DNA of 64,000 nt from Lepidurus packardi (Eukaryota > Arthropoda > Branchiopoda > Notostraca > Triopsidae), in NCBI GenBank assembly GCA_023053545.1, contig JAKZAN010000002.1, positions 10,908,790 through 10,972,789 of the forward strand, in the 5' to 3' direction. Positions 13,154 through 25,076 of this stretch are shown in pieces. The first letter of the stretch is position 1, and each line of letters opens with the position of its first letter. The position numbers and the translations under genes were made by a program. The notes beneath the pieces are model-generated. The model was not told where the DNA came from, made no database searches, and saw only the letters and a program-made list of their open reading frames with translations.

Positions 13154-16049
13154 ATGAAGGTAAGCATATTCCAACACGTTTAAATGTGCGATAAAGTGTA
13201 ATCGTCACAAACAATTTGTAACGTTTTTTTCTTTTAAAAATAGTTCTTCGTTTTGGTAGCCGTAGCGGCTTGTGCCTTGGCTACTTCGTCAGCAAATGAC
13301 ACACCGTACAGTGCTGCTCCAAAGCCCTACCAACAGGCAGAGGAATACCGTCCAGTTCAATACCAAGCACCACAAGCTTACCCTGATCCCGCTCCCTACA
13401 AAGAGGAACGTAAATACGCCGCGCCTCAAGCCTATCCTACACCTGCTCCATACAGGGAGACAACCCAGTATGCCGCTTCCCAATCTTACCCAGCGCCTAC
13501 ACCTTACAAGCAGGAACAAAAGTACGTAGCTCCCCAAGCTTACCCTAGCCCTATCTCTTACAGAGAAGAGCCCAAATACGCCGCTCCTCAAACCTACTCT
13601 ACTCCTGCAACTTATAAAGAGGAACCGAAGTACGTAGCTCCCCAAGCTTACCCTACTCCTGCTCCACACAGAGAAGAGCCTAAACATACCGCTCCCCAAA
13701 CGTACCCAGCCCCTGCCCCTTACAAAGAAGAACAAAACTACGTAGCTCCCCAAACCAACCCTACTTCTGCCCCATACAAAGAAGAGCAAAAATATGCCGC
13801 TCCCCAAGCTTACCCAACCCCTGCTCCATACAGAGGAGAGCCTAAGTACACTGCTCCCCAGACTTACTCTGCCCCATCCCCATACAAACCTGAACCAACA
13901 TACAACGCTCCCCAAGCTTACCCAACCCCTGCACTTTACAAAGAAGAACAAAAGTACGTAGCACCTCAAGCCTACCCTACTCCTGCCCCTTACAAAGAAG
14001 AGCCCAAATATACAACTCCCCGGACTTATTCTACCCCAGCCCCATACAAGCAGGAACCAAGATATCCCTCTCCTCAAGCTTACCCAACCCCTGCTCCTTA
14101 CAAAGAAGAACTTAAGTACGTAGCACCTCAAGCTTACCCTACTCCTGCCCCTTACAAAGAGGAGCCCAAATACAACGCTCCCCAAACCTACTCTACCCCT
14201 GCCCCATACAAGCAAGAGCCCAAATATCCTTCACCCCAAGCTTATCCAACTCCTGCTCCTTATAAAGAGGAACAAAAGTACGTAGCACCCCAAGTCTACC
14301 CTACTCCTGGCCCTTACAAGGAGGAACCTAAATACAACGCTCCCCAAACCTATTCTACACCCGCCCCATACAAGCAAGAACCTAACTATCCCCCTCCCCA
14401 AGCTTACCCAACACCTGCTCAGTACAAAGAGGAACAAAAGTACGTAGCACCTCAAGCCTACCCTACTCCTGCCTTGTACAAGGAGGAGCCTAAATACAAC
14501 GCTCCCCAAACCTATTCTACACCCGCCCCATACAAGCAAGAACCTAAATATCCCTCTCCCCAAGCCTACCCAGCTCCTGCTCCTTACAAAGAGGAACAAA
14601 AGTACGTAGCTGCTCAAGCTTACCCTACTCCCGCCCCTTACAAGGAGGAGCCTAAATACAACGCTCCCCAAACCTATTCTACCCCCGCCCCATACAAGCA
14701 AGAACCTAAATATCCCTCTCCCCAAACTTACCCAACCCCTGCTCCTTACAAAGAGGAACAAAAGTACGTAGCCCCTCAAGCCTACCCAACTCCCGCCCCT
14801 TACAAGGAGGAGCCTAAATACAACGCTCCCCAAACCTATTCTACCCCCGCCCCATACAAGCAAGAGCCTAAATACGCCGCTCCCCAAGCTTACCCAGCTC
14901 CTGCTCCTTACAAAGAGGAACAAAAGTACGTAGCTCCTCAAGCCTACCCTACTCCCGCCCCTTACAAGGAGGAGCCTAAATACAACGCTCCCCAAACCTA
15001 TTCTACCCCCGCCCCATACAAGCAAGAGCCTAAATACGCCGCTCCCCAAGCTTACCCAGCTCCTGCTCCTTACAAAGAGGAACAAAAGTACGTAGCTCCT
15101 CAAGCCTACCCTACTCCCGCCCCTTACAAGGAGGAGCCTAAATACAACGCTCCCCAAACCTATTCTACCCCCGCCCCATACAAGCAAGAGCCTAAATACG
15201 CCGCTCCCCAAGCTTACCCAGCTCCTGCTCCTTACAAAGAGGAACAAAAGTACGTAGCTCCTCAAGCCTACCCTACTCCCGCCCCTTACAAGGAGGAGCC
15301 TAAATACAACGCTCCCCAAACCTATTCTACCCCAGCACCTTACAAAGAGGAACCCAAGTACGCCGCTCCCCAAGCTTATCCTACCCCAGCACCTTACAAG
15401 GAAGAAGTTAAATACGTACCTGCTCCCGCCCCTTACAAGGAAGAAGTCAAGTACACCCCGACCCCCGCTGCTTACAAAGATGAAGTGAAATACACACCAA
15501 CTCCCAGACCTTATTCTCCCCCTGCTGCGGACTACCAACAGAAGGACAGGGATTACCGCAGCTCTGACCAATACGCGCAACCCGCTAAACCCACAGCATC
15601 CTATGCACCCCGTCCTAGAGCGTACGAACCTTCCACCTATGAAACAAGCTCCTATGTAAGTTTAAATCTCAATGTAAAATCGTATTTAATAACGTATTTT
15701 GTATTTTTTTTTTTTACACAAATAGGCCCCAATTCCTCCCCGACCTTACAGCTTCGGATACGAAGTCAACGACGAGTACGACAATCACGCCAGACAAGAA
15801 ACCAGCGACGGTAAGGTTGTCACAGGATCCTACCACGTCTACTTGCCTGATGGAAGGAAACAAACCGTAGTCTACAAAGCTGATGCTTTAGAAGGATTCA
15901 CCGCGGATGTTAGCTACGAAGGTGAAGCCAAGTACCCCGAAACGAAGCCACGTGCACAGTACGAAGCTGAATACCGCCAGCCCCAATACAAAGCGGAATC
16001 CTATGAGGTCCCTAAATACGAAGCCCCCAGTGAAAACGTTAAAAATTAG
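13154..16049 (+). CDS. giant repeat-rich RR-type cuticle protein
   Basis: A secreted cuticle protein of about 913 residues. Exons are 13154-13159 (Met-Lys), 13244-15655 and 15726-16049. The signal peptide is FFVLVAVAACALATS. Exon 2 is a single 2,412-bp exon made almost entirely of 18-residue units of the type KYVAPQAYPTPAPYKEEP. In its later part the units alternate in a fixed order of three (KYVAPQAYPTP.., KYNAPQTYSTP.., KYAAPQAYPAP..), making a 54-residue or 162-bp higher-order repeat. Exon 3 carries the RR domain (PRPYSFGYEVNDEYDNHARQ, later YLPDGRKQTVVYKAD and FTADVSYEGEAKYPE) and a short tail. The frame is intact across all repeats. Tyr, Lys and Glu spacing suits cross-linking and metal or chitin interaction in cuticle, but that role is inferred. 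Array length probably varies between alleles. Confidence 0.9.
14861..15330 (+). repeat. 162-bp higher-order tandem repeat inside the cuticle gene
   Basis: Units starting at 14861, 15023 and 15185 appear identical at nucleotide level, the third being partial. More diverged versions continue upstream to about 13500. Identity highest at the 3' side indicates recent unequal exchange or slippage there. Confidence 0.9.
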
Positions 16050-17113
16050 GTGTCACATGATCAAAAGATGAAGGAGAAGAGGCCCGCAGTTTGACATTGT
16101 TCATGGGAGCTCTTCAAAAACGTTCAAAACGTGTAAAGTCCCATATACTACTTCTTGCCAAATCCATGTGCTTTGGGAGTCAAATGAATTGTATAATATA
16201 ACCTACCTATGAAAAATAAGCGAAAGTTTTATTGTCCAAGATTACTGTCTTTTTATAAAGACGTCACAGAGTCACTGTAAAAATATCGAGTTATAAAAAT
16301 TAGTTATAATAATATTATAGATAATCTATTTTCACCAATTGAGTTAGAACAATAATCATTAAACAATAATCACACAATAAAATGAGAAATTCTTAAAAAC
16401 GTTTAGAAAAATCAGACTAGTCGCTATAATTCACTAATAAATAAAGAATCAAAAGCATTGAAACTACTTAATCTGCTAGAAAAAAATATAAGAAAATCGT
16501 CTCAGTGACCTAACAAATGGCAATCCGTGGCATTTTAGAATCAATTCCTCTTACAAAAAATATCGATAAGCCACACCAGGTCAACTTTTGCTACGTCACG
16601 GCCAAATTTTTGCAAGTTAATAATTCGGTAAACGTTACTCAGAAAGAATGAAAATCAAGTATTTTTCCTTAATATAACACACAAATAGCAATAAAATAAA
16701 ATGTCATTGTAAATTATGTTGGTTGTCATTGCCCTTCAGACAAAAGGTTTAACATACGAGATAAACTGTCAATGTTGCAATTGATATCCTACTCGTTATC
16801 TGTTTTAGCACTGAGACGCTTGAATTGATTTTCTTTCTTAGAAAGACAACCCGAGAGAATTCAAAACTTCGCATCTCCTATTTCCCAAGCCTGCTCCCGT
16901 TCTTTTCTATTCTCTTCAAGTTCGATCTCTGCTTCTTACAAGATCTCTTACACGCTGAGTTTGCTTCAGAATCTTAGGTAGTTCAGCTTGCAACAGTTAA
17001 ATGGACAAGGAAGTCCAATAGTGTGAATCTCCAAGAGTATTTTCTTTTAAACTATCGAAGATGTTTCCTTTTAAAAAAAAGTGACGGTTGTATCGAGTTT
17101 CGCACGAGGGAGT
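16050..17113. other. intergenic, convergent gene ends
   Basis: AT-rich spacer between the 3' ends of the 13154 (+) and 17247-18033 (-) genes. No supported features except the polyadenylation signals at its two ends. Confidence 0.5.
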
Positions 17114-17119
17114 TTTATT
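17114..17119 (-). terminator. polyadenylation signal (minus strand)
   Basis: AATAAA on the minus strand, 128 bp downstream of the stop of the 17247-18033 gene. Confidence 0.55.
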
Positions 17120-17246
17120 GAAATCAATTCTTTACCACATATAAAACACCTCAACTTGACTTTTGCGGTGGTTCCGACAAAATTAAGCAAGCTAAATTTT
17201 GCAGAATTTTTATCAATTTTCATCATTTTCTTTGCTTATGAAGATT

Positions 17247-18033
17247 CTAGTAAGGGTAAGACGAGTAACTGGGACGGGAATTGCTGTTAGATTCTTGTTC
17301 ATTGTAAGCTTCAGGTGCCCTGTAAGTTGCTTTCGGTCTGGGTGCAGGAGCTGCCTTGTAGGTAGGGGCGTCATATTGGTCATTCAACTTGGGACTAACG
17401 GCAGCTTTAGGCTTTTCTTCCGGGTACACGGCCTCGCCCTCGTACCTGACATCAGCAACGAATCCTTTCTCAGGATCGGCTGTGTACGTTACGATCTGGG
17501 TACGGGAGTCGGGCAACTTCACGGAATATGAACCAGTAAGGCTATCACCATCACGGTTCTCAGACTTGGAGTACTGGGAGTAACCATTGTCATCCTTGAC
17601 GTCAAAATCGTAGTTATACTTGGCTGGAATCTATAATTCGAAACAGAATTTAGAAGGGAACTTTAAATTTTCCGAAACATATGTTTTGTTTATGAAGGTT
17701 TTTACCGCTGGATAAGCTGATTCGTCTTTGTACGAGTTTCCGTGAGAAGATTTGCTGGGTGCTGTGTATTGGGCAGGTCTTGCAGGTTGTTGTCTGGGCT
17801 GAACATACGAATTTGAGGGTGTTGATTGGGCACTAGCAACGTACACACTGTCTAATCTTTGCTTGCGATCGTTGTAAGCGTCCACCACCGGCTTGGAGGA
17901 GTATTCATCTTCGTAGTCGCTCGTAGGAGCAGCAGTTGCGACTGCAATTAACACTAATGTTGCACAAATCTAGAAAAAAACATTAATTTTTAAGGTATTC
18001 AACGACCTTAAATCCATCTCTTACCAGCTTCAT
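17247..18033 (-). CDS. RR-1-like cuticle protein (minus strand)
   Basis: A secreted chitin-binding cuticle protein of about 218 residues, and the only gene of the cluster on the minus strand. Exons in transcription order are 18033-18025 (Met-Lys-Leu), 17969-17706 and 17630-17247. The signal peptide is MKLICATLVLIAVATAAPT. A 70-residue Ser/Gln/Pro-rich spacer follows. The RR domain is wholly in the last exon: KYNYDFDVKDDNGYSQYSKS, then ENRDGDSLTGSYSVKLPDSR and TQIVTYTADPEKGFVADVRY, then EGEAVYPEEKP. The tail is rich in Ala, Pro and Tyr. Spacing of the conserved Gly and Tyr residues fits RR-1, the type usual in flexible cuticle; that inference is tentative. Confidence 0.88.
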
Positions 18034-18094
18034 GGTTGCTTCCTGCTAGTCAGATCGTTTCACCACAACTGAATTACTCACAACAATCACGACT

Positions 18095-18102
18095 CTTATA
18101 TA
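18095..18102 (-). promoter_or_regulatory. TATA box of the minus-strand cuticle gene
   Basis: TATATAAG on the minus strand, 62 bp before the ATG at 18033. Confidence 0.65.
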
Positions 18103-18947
18103 TCTCAAGTGCTCAACGGGGAGAGAAAGGAAGAGAAATGGGAAACGGGAGACCGGTTAACCTGGAACCCTTTGCCTTTTTTCGGCTGACATAACCCCGT
18201 TCAAAAAGTGTACATAGGACATTTCCGCGTATGCAATGCACCCCGTCAAACGGAAACTAGAATACTTGACACTTGAAGCCAATCGACCGTAAAAACAATG
18301 GACAAGACTTTCACTATTACCAGCCCGTTAGACACGCTCGAGTCGAGACTCGAAAACTCTTTTTCAAAGAAAAAACTTGGGTTCGCCTTCGCCCAAGACC
18401 CATTTTCTCCTGAAAAACACAACCCTTTATACCTACTAGATTTCCTTGTGAAGCAAAAAATTTACGAAATAAAAATAATATGGAATAACATTTAAGAAAA
18501 ATGTGAAAGAGCTTCACGCAGAAAGTATACCATGGACCGGAAAAGTCTGGCCGTAACAATTACTTAAAGGTATGCAACACACAAATGCAGGTTCCCACCG
18601 TTCTAAAATGGCATAACTACTATAATGTAAATTGTTCCACTCCTCCTAACGTTGACAACGCTTTTACAGTATTCTACTTCCCTCCAAGTTCGCCTTCCAT
18701 GGACTAATCTGGTTAATTGCTCACCTTCTTGTCAACAACCCATGGAAAATCTCTCTATTTAACGTATCAGTAAGCTCGAATTACACAGCAACTGCTGAGG
18801 AGGTGAAAAAGGGGGAAAGTACTTGAGTATTTCTACGCATTTCCATGGTTCCTATGAAACTAATAAAAAAAATCTGTTCCGCGTAATTAACCCTTTGCAT
18901 ACCTTGGTTTCTCAAAACTGTCACGGGCACACGACAATGTTAAACTG

Positions 18948-18956
18948 TATATAAAG
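18948..18956 (+). promoter_or_regulatory. TATA box of the 19050 gene
   Basis: TATATAAAG lies 94 bp before the end of exon 1's upstream sequence; it is identical in the second copy at 59436-59444. Confidence 0.65.
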
Positions 18957-19049
18957 GGCAGTCAGAACAGCCAACAGTATCAATTCGTTAACCTACAATC
19001 GTTCAAGCAACTTCCAGCTCACAGCAGTGAATTTTAATCCACAATTAAC

Positions 19050-19577
19050 ATGAAGGTATGGTTTAACTGTTAGCAAAGTAAAATGTAATTTAGAAATTGA
19101 TCCCCAACTTTGCTCTTTCTGTAGGTCGCTATTATTTTGGCTTTGACTGTGGCTTGTGTGGCCGCTAACGGTTATTACGGACACGGCGGAGCAGGTCACG
19201 ATGACTACTACGTAAGCAGCTTGGGATTGGCTAGTCATCCCCATGTTTAATGTATTCTTTCTAGGCTCCCGCATCCTATAAATTTGGATACGACGTTGCT
19301 GATCAGAAATCTTATGTCAACATGGGGCACAAGGAACAACGAGATGGAGACAAGACACAAGGTACAGAAAGAACTTGCTAACAAAGCTTATGCTTTCTAA
19401 TAAACGCGACTGTAATTCACATTGTCATAATGTCAAATGGACCATTTTTTAGGCGTATACTACGTTCATTTGCCCGATGGTCGTCTGCAAAAAACTGAGT
19501 ACGTCGTAGCTGGAAAATCGGGTTATCTTCCTAAAGTAACATACCATAGTGCTGGACACGCTGGAAAGGCTTACTAA
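19050..19577 (+). CDS. small RR-like cuticle protein, copy 1
   Basis: A secreted protein of about 104 residues. Exons are 19050-19055 (Met-Lys), 19125-19211, 19265-19361 and 19453-19577. The signal peptide is VAIILALTVACVAANG. A short Gly/His/Tyr stretch precedes a compact RR-like domain: ASYKFGYDVADQKSYVNMGH, then GVYYVHLPDGRLQKTEYVVA and GYLPKVTYH. The phase-1 intron inside the domain is at the same place as in the 1921 gene. The Ala-Asp pair normal in RR domains is replaced by Val-Ala, so this is a divergent member. A second copy lies at 59538-60065 with the same splice sites. Confidence 0.85.
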
Positions 19578-21485
19578 AACAAAACCAAGTTCCCAAACCT
19601 GATGGCACAAATTTGCTTACTAATCTCTCTCTGTCGCTAACGCTCTGAAGTATACTTGTGATTCTACTGTACATACATAAAGCTAATCTACCTTTTTTAA
19701 TGTGTGAGAACAACGACTTAAATACACAGGTGTATCACTAAGCGTTTAAACCCATTCTTGCTACTCTAGTTCCCAGAAGTTAACAGTTAATCAAGCAACA
19801 GACTAACTTCAACTGTTTTATTGTGATAATTTAAATGCTTTTGCATACCTGACATTCCAGGTTATCTTGATTCTGATCTCAGAGAACAACAAACACTGCG
19901 ATTATTACAAAACAATTGCTCCGACATGCAGTTTGGCAGTCAAATTGGAGAACGTTATCTAGCCGAACTGGGTTTTGAAATGAATCTTTTTGAAATTTGC
20001 GCTTCAATTCGAGCAGTGTTGTACAATCTTGTATTTGAAGGAAGCTTCCAAAATTTTGGGACATCTAGAGTCTCTATCTGGTAGCTTTCTATCGCTTTCA
20101 ATTTTCAAACAGATTCAGAATTCGGCGGCATTTTATTAAATCCTAGTAACTCCGTACTTTTTTCTTTCACAAATACAAGCTTAGTTTTATTAATGTGCGT
20201 ATTAATATGTACAATATATGTGCGGTTTTTAACTGTATTTTTAATACTAAACTACAAAAATAAATGTCACATCGCAGAGGAATGTGACTCTTAAATCACC
20301 AATAATGTCAATTTTACGAGCACTTCGTTCACGTTGCCAACACTTATACACCGATGCTTATCTGCCTTCCCTTTTCCATCGTTAACCCAAATCCATATAT
20401 TTTACCTTTTAATATCCCCATGTACAAATAAATACCCAACATTCTTCTTTTTTTGGCTAAGTTCCTAAATCTTTTCAAACTGCAAACTTTCAAAGTTAAT
20501 ATACTTTCTGTCGATAAGTACTTTTAATTTTTATGTGAGCAAAAAAGTACCAAAAAACGTGGATGAAACTTTGTGACCTGAGTGTTTCATTAAACAGGGA
20601 AAGATAGCAAAGTTGTATCTGAAAAAGTAGCAATAACCATAAAAATAATTATTCAAAGGAATTATTTCTATGAAGTTTTCTTTGCTTACATAAAATACCG
20701 AAAAAGCACGTTGCTTATTAAAATGTGTGCACAAACTGTCTGCGAGGTAAACATAGGGTTTTGTATTATCCTTGTCATAAAAATAGATGTTCTACCATGA
20801 CAGGACCCTCTACCATTTCTATAAGAACTGACGAAACATCGCGAGAGAATTGGCTTTCACTAGGGAAATGATTATGTAATAAAAGATTTTTAAAAGTAAG
20901 ATTAGTAATCAATAGACTGTTTCTCTTACTAAACAGACTGCTTACTACATCTGGATAGACCAATACACTATATTTCTTACTTTTTTCATTCATACACGCG
21001 TCAGCGTAACCATTACCAATAGGAAAACCTGCATAATACGATGTCACAATTTACTAAGAATTCGAGTTTGCCTTAAGTCAATAGTTTACGGAAGCCAGCT
21101 TTTTATGCCATCCGCGAGACTGTTAATAATAATAACTAGGCAGTCTTGTCAACTTATTTGCAACTTTTGGCGTTTAAGGCCATATTAAACAGATATTGCT
21201 ATAAAGCCGCAGACAGCTTTCATTCACCTGACCGAGTTTTTACTACTTATGAATTTCAGCAACAAAATGGCCAATAAGCTCCAAGAAATAGCACGAACTT
21301 AAGATCTAGGAAGCCCGCAAACCGGTACGTTGACCGAAGCGGGGGAAAGTGTGAAAGGACATTTTTTGTTCAAAAAGGACTATAGGTGAGAATTATTCCA
21401 ATTTTTTAATAAAAAAGTAAGAAATATGTCGATATCTGTTGCTTTTCTTCCATTTCGGTGTACCATATATTACGAAAGTTTGCGG
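19578..21485. other. intergenic, nothing recognised
   Basis: AT-rich spacer, repeated in the second copy (60066-61973). Open frames at 19879-20064, 20531-20734 and 20775-21047 (minus) are present in both copies simply because the copies are near-identical; none has a recognisable domain. Confidence 0.5.
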
Positions 21486-21493
21486 TATAAAAA
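21486..21493 (+). promoter_or_regulatory. TATA box of the 21585 gene
   Basis: TATAAAAA lies 92 bp before the ATG; the second copy is at 61974-61981. Confidence 0.65.
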
Positions 21494-21584
21494 GCCTCCA
21501 TCCTACCTCTCAGAACATCAGTTCGCTCTAATCTTCTCCTTCAACAATACTCAATCGCTAAATAGCTCATTTGATTCCAGCATA

Positions 21585-22170
21585 ATGTCCAAAGTAAGTT
21601 AAATCCAATATTTTTTGACAAACTACGGTAAGGTACTATGAATAACAAATGTGAATCCTTTTCTACAGGTCGTTGTCTTCATATCGCTGTTGGCCCTTGC
21701 CGTAGCCTTTCCACAACAATACGCTCCGAAGCCAAATCAAAACTACGCAGCTCCCCAGTATCAACAAGCGTCCCAAGGTTACAAGACGGAATCGAACTAC
21801 CCAGATGTAAAAGAAATTTTCGACTCCTTTGATTCAAAACTACTAAATACTGACAACACGGCCTTCAATTGTTATTAATATATAGGTTCCACCGAAGTAT
21901 GAATTCAACTACGCTGTCAAGGACGACGCCAACTACAACAGCTTCGGTCATCAAGAAAGTCGTGATAACGATAAAACCTCAGGTTCTTATACCGTAGCTT
22001 TGCCTGACGGACGCACACAGATCACCACCTACAACGTCCGAGATAACTACTCGGGCTTTAACGCCAACGTCGAATATGTCGGTGAAGCCAAGCATCCACA
22101 AGGTTATAATAATGCTGCACCAGCTGAAAGCTACAAACAGCCATCTAAATATGCCCCCGCACCTTACTAA
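21585..22170 (+). CDS. RR-1-like cuticle protein, copy 1
   Basis: A secreted chitin-binding cuticle protein of about 143 residues. Exons are 21585-21593 (Met-Ser-Lys), 21669-21806 and 21886-22170. The signal peptide is VVVFISLLALAVAFP. A Gln/Tyr/Ala-rich spacer follows, then the RR domain in exon 3: KYEFNYAVKDDANYNSFGHQ, then ESRDNDKTSGSYTVALPDGR and TQITTYNVRDNYSGFNANVE, then YVGEAKHPQ. The tail is short. The usual Ala-Asp after the central Tyr is replaced here by Val-Arg-Asp (Val-Gln-Asp in the second copy at 62073-62658). Confidence 0.9.
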
Positions 22171-22292
22171 AGTGATTCATTTTGCAAGGATTATTTTACA
22201 TGGCATCATAACTTCCTGCGTTGATGCGCAAAACATTACAAATAACATGTTGCTGTACTACTAATGAAAAAGTAATTCCTATCCTGTAACTC

Positions 22293-22298
22293 AATAAA
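22293..22298 (+). terminator. polyadenylation signal AATAAA
   Basis: AATAAA lies 123 bp after the stop codon of the 21585 gene. It is conserved in the second copy at about 62782-62787. Confidence 0.6.
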
Positions 22299-24407
22299 CA
22301 ATATTATCCTTAAAGCTTCTTGTAGTTTTGTATATCGGATGATGTCATAAGAAAGACACAAGACGGTAATATTACAATTTAAAATACAGTAATTAGGTTA
22401 CAACTTATGATATCACAAAAATCCGGTAAATACCATGATAAATACTGTATTATTTCTTAACAAAAGATATTGCACGAAAATTGACTCTATAACAAGTTTC
22501 TATTCCGTTTTCAAGTGTTAGTGCACGCCGACGCCGTACTATGCGCAGATGCCATGCGCGTTTGTTCATATCCATACATTAACATGTTCTCCGGATTTGG
22601 TGACAAAACTATGTACTGTTTCCCGCTGCCAAATTGACACTCATGAGTCACTTTCCAACAATGAATTTTGTTTGTTTTTCAGCTATTGGAGTGAAAGAAA
22701 GTACAAGCTTTAACGATTCTCATCAACGAAAATTTATGAGAATCGTTAACCTATTCTAACCTAATGCATTCCCAATCCAACTACCAATTTTGAACTCGAG
22801 TAACACCGGTTTGTCACTCTTTTTCCAGAGAGCGTTTAGCAACAGTATGACACCCTAAGTGTAATTTCTATCTCCGGATTATAAAACCGGAGAACCTGTT
22901 GCCATACATACAGCAACTCGCCTTCGCCATCTTGCGATAATTAGGAAGAATTAACGTTCAGTTTAGTCAGGACTTGGTAACTAACCTTAAAAAAAGAAAC
23001 CCTTCAGTGAAATTCTTAAGCTACAGGCTATTGTTAGTTATTTTCTCTAATTTGGCTGCGCTATGTTGCATTTTAATTTTTATCATATTTTTATAATTTA
23101 ATAATAAATTATATTGTTATGATTATAAAATTATTTTTACGTTACGCTAGTTAAATTACTAAGCTCTAGTTTAACACACCGAAAACAAAATTGCAAGCTT
23201 TCTCTCAAGCGAGAAGAAGGAAACGCGAACTTTTTTTTTATTTTACTTTACATTCCTGGACTAGCATTCTTTGGCACCAATGGACTTAATACAGCGCGAA
23301 AAGAAATACAAGTTTGACTAGTGCTCTTTATGACCCAACGGGAAATGCCTTGCCGAAGACTTCGGAATAAGTTAGAAAACACAGAGGTGCTCTAGATTGA
23401 ACAAACCAGAAAAACTGCCCCTTTTATACGAAAAACACTTTCACTTTCTTTGTCTCTTATATTCCTGTTGCCCTTATCTTTTATACGAAACGCGGCTGTT
23501 TTCGTAGAAATATAATCGTAGTGTTTCCAGGTCACTTTACTTGCTGTGCCACGTAAAAACAAGAGGGGCAAGTTTTATCTTGAAGGATGAAATTACCAAA
23601 AAAACGAGAGTGAACATAGGCGACATGCAGCCTTGTTCATGGTCTACTTTGCTTTACCGCATTAATCTTTAACAGGCAATCACATCGCTCCCTGCAGCGT
23701 GAAACTAGCACATATATTTCAAGATTCCCTTCACGCTTTATGCTCGCCAAGAATGCCATTCCAGGCCTTTTTTAGTGCGATTGCAAAATTGGAAGTTAGA
23801 CAATAATAATAGTGTGCCAATAATAACTGGTCCTGTACTGCTGTTTAGTAGGCTATTGTCGCATGCCTCTTAAACTCAGGATTTTTCTTTCGGTTGCTGT
23901 TTTTTACTGACGGGACTAAACCATTAACACTTTCGCTTTAGCAAAAAACTCAACGTAAAAAGACAGATTTGGTAGCTAACGGTCCTTTACTTAGCTTGAT
24001 AGCGTTTCGTATCTAAACAGCGAAACGCACGCCAGAACCACAGTACGAGGTAAGCGTCGGTAGACATTATCTTCATGTTTTATTATTACCAGAAACTGGG
24101 AAATAATATACTTTTTTTGCTTTACATAATGTTTTAGAAATATACGTTCTTTGAAAAAGTTATAATCTTGTATAACCTCAGTGACACGTGTTCCATTACT
24201 AATGTTAGAAACCGTCCCTTTTAGAAATCTCTTGGAGACAGGTCCATTTTTCAAATGCAGGGCACTTATCACATGCGTGCAGAACCTGGGCCTCGCTTTC
24301 TGGTCCAAAAAAGCAAAACAGCCGTTTTCGTGGGAGAGGGACCGCGCCCCACGAGGGCAAGGCGTGGTTTAGACGCTTGGAACACGACTCACAGGTATGT
24401 TTTTTTA
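22299..24407. other. intergenic, nothing recognised
   Basis: AT-rich sequence, the first 1.2 kb of which is repeated at 62788-64000. No gene supported. Open frames around 23991-24308 and 24205-24636 (minus) have no recognisable domain, and the second overlaps the MITE. Confidence 0.5.
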
Positions 24408-24792
24408 GGGTGCGTTCCAATTGGCGACTCAACCCGGGTTGAAGTGGGTTTTCAACTCGGGTTCCAGAACTCGCCTGTTTCAAGTGGCCAAACTCGGGTT
24501 CAAAGCGGAGTTTGGGGAAGGGTTGTTCGACTCCACTTTGGATCAGGGTTGAACACAGCAGAAGCGAGTTGGGGGACGTTTCGCGTCTGGGTGCTAGGTG
24601 GAGTCGTGGTTCCATGTAAACAAAACAAAGCTTCATTGATTCAAACTAAGATTCATTGTCTCTGATTACAAGTTATAGCGATTCCAACCATAACCCGATT
24701 GAATAGTACATGTGCCTATTGGGACGCGGGTTTACTCAACCCGAGTTCAGAAAACTCAACTCCCTAGTCGAGTTCGCAATTGGAACGCACCC
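24408..24792. mobile_element. 385-bp MITE, PIF/Harbinger-like
   Basis: Terminal inverted repeats GGGTGCGTTCCAATTG...CAATTGGAACGCACCC are flanked by a direct TTA on each side (24405-24407 and 24793-24795). A TTA/TWA duplication with GG-starting ends is typical of PIF/Harbinger non-autonomous elements. The inside is full of partly inverted AACCCGGGTTGAA-type motifs that can fold back. No transposase is present. Confidence 0.8.
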
Positions 24793-24804
24793 TTAGTCAG
24801 GCAT

Positions 24805-24977
24805 TGTAGTGACCTGACTCCCTGGTCAGGGTGGCCCCGCCCCGATAAGGCGGATATAAACAAACCAGGTACAATACAGGAGTGATAACCCTCAATCAAG
24901 AGCATCATCTTATCAAATATCTCAAGCTAAAATAACCATCCAAGTTACCAAACAGTGTCATCACCAACGATACCACA
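24805..24977 (+). repeat. 5' LTR of a Ty3/gypsy retrotransposon
   Basis: A 173-bp segment starts TGTAGTGACC and ends GATACCACA. It is followed directly by TTTGGCGACGAAGATAAA, which fits a primer-binding site of the kind found next to arthropod gypsy LTRs. It contains a TATA-like GATATAAAC. No matching 3' LTR occurs in the window, so the boundaries rest on the TG/CA ends and the adjacent PBS-like sequence. Confidence 0.65.
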
Positions 24978-25076
24978 TTTGGCGACGAAGATAAAAGTTT
25001 TCAGCACCGTAGCAGTTAAGTTTGGCCTCAATTTTATGGTACCTAGCCTAGCAGCCAGCAGCCCATAACAAATCAC

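Larger units (their letters stand above)
18193..23512. repeat. first copy of a segmental duplication (second copy 58683-64000)
   Basis: The sequence from the AACCCCGTTC at 18193 onward reappears at 58683 to the window end with a constant offset of 40,488-40,490 bp. By eye I count roughly three dozen substitutions and a few single-base indels in 5.3 kb. Both copies contain two complete cuticle genes with TATA boxes and introns. The duplicate runs off the window, so the true length is unknown. Confidence 0.95.

Noticed and set aside
13289-15580. Long minus-strand open frames opposite the repeat cuticle gene (Gly/Ser/Arg/Val-rich)
   Set aside because: Antisense shadows of a repetitive coding exon; no signal peptide, introns or domain, and the sense frame is clearly the gene.
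18298-18495. 65-codon frame present in both copies of the duplication
   Set aside because: Present twice only because the copies are near-identical. The end differs by a one-base indel (61 codons in copy 2), and no motif or signal peptide is seen.
24205-24665. Open frames of 130-140 codons on both strands
   Set aside because: They overlap the MITE and its fold-back interior; no recognisable domain.
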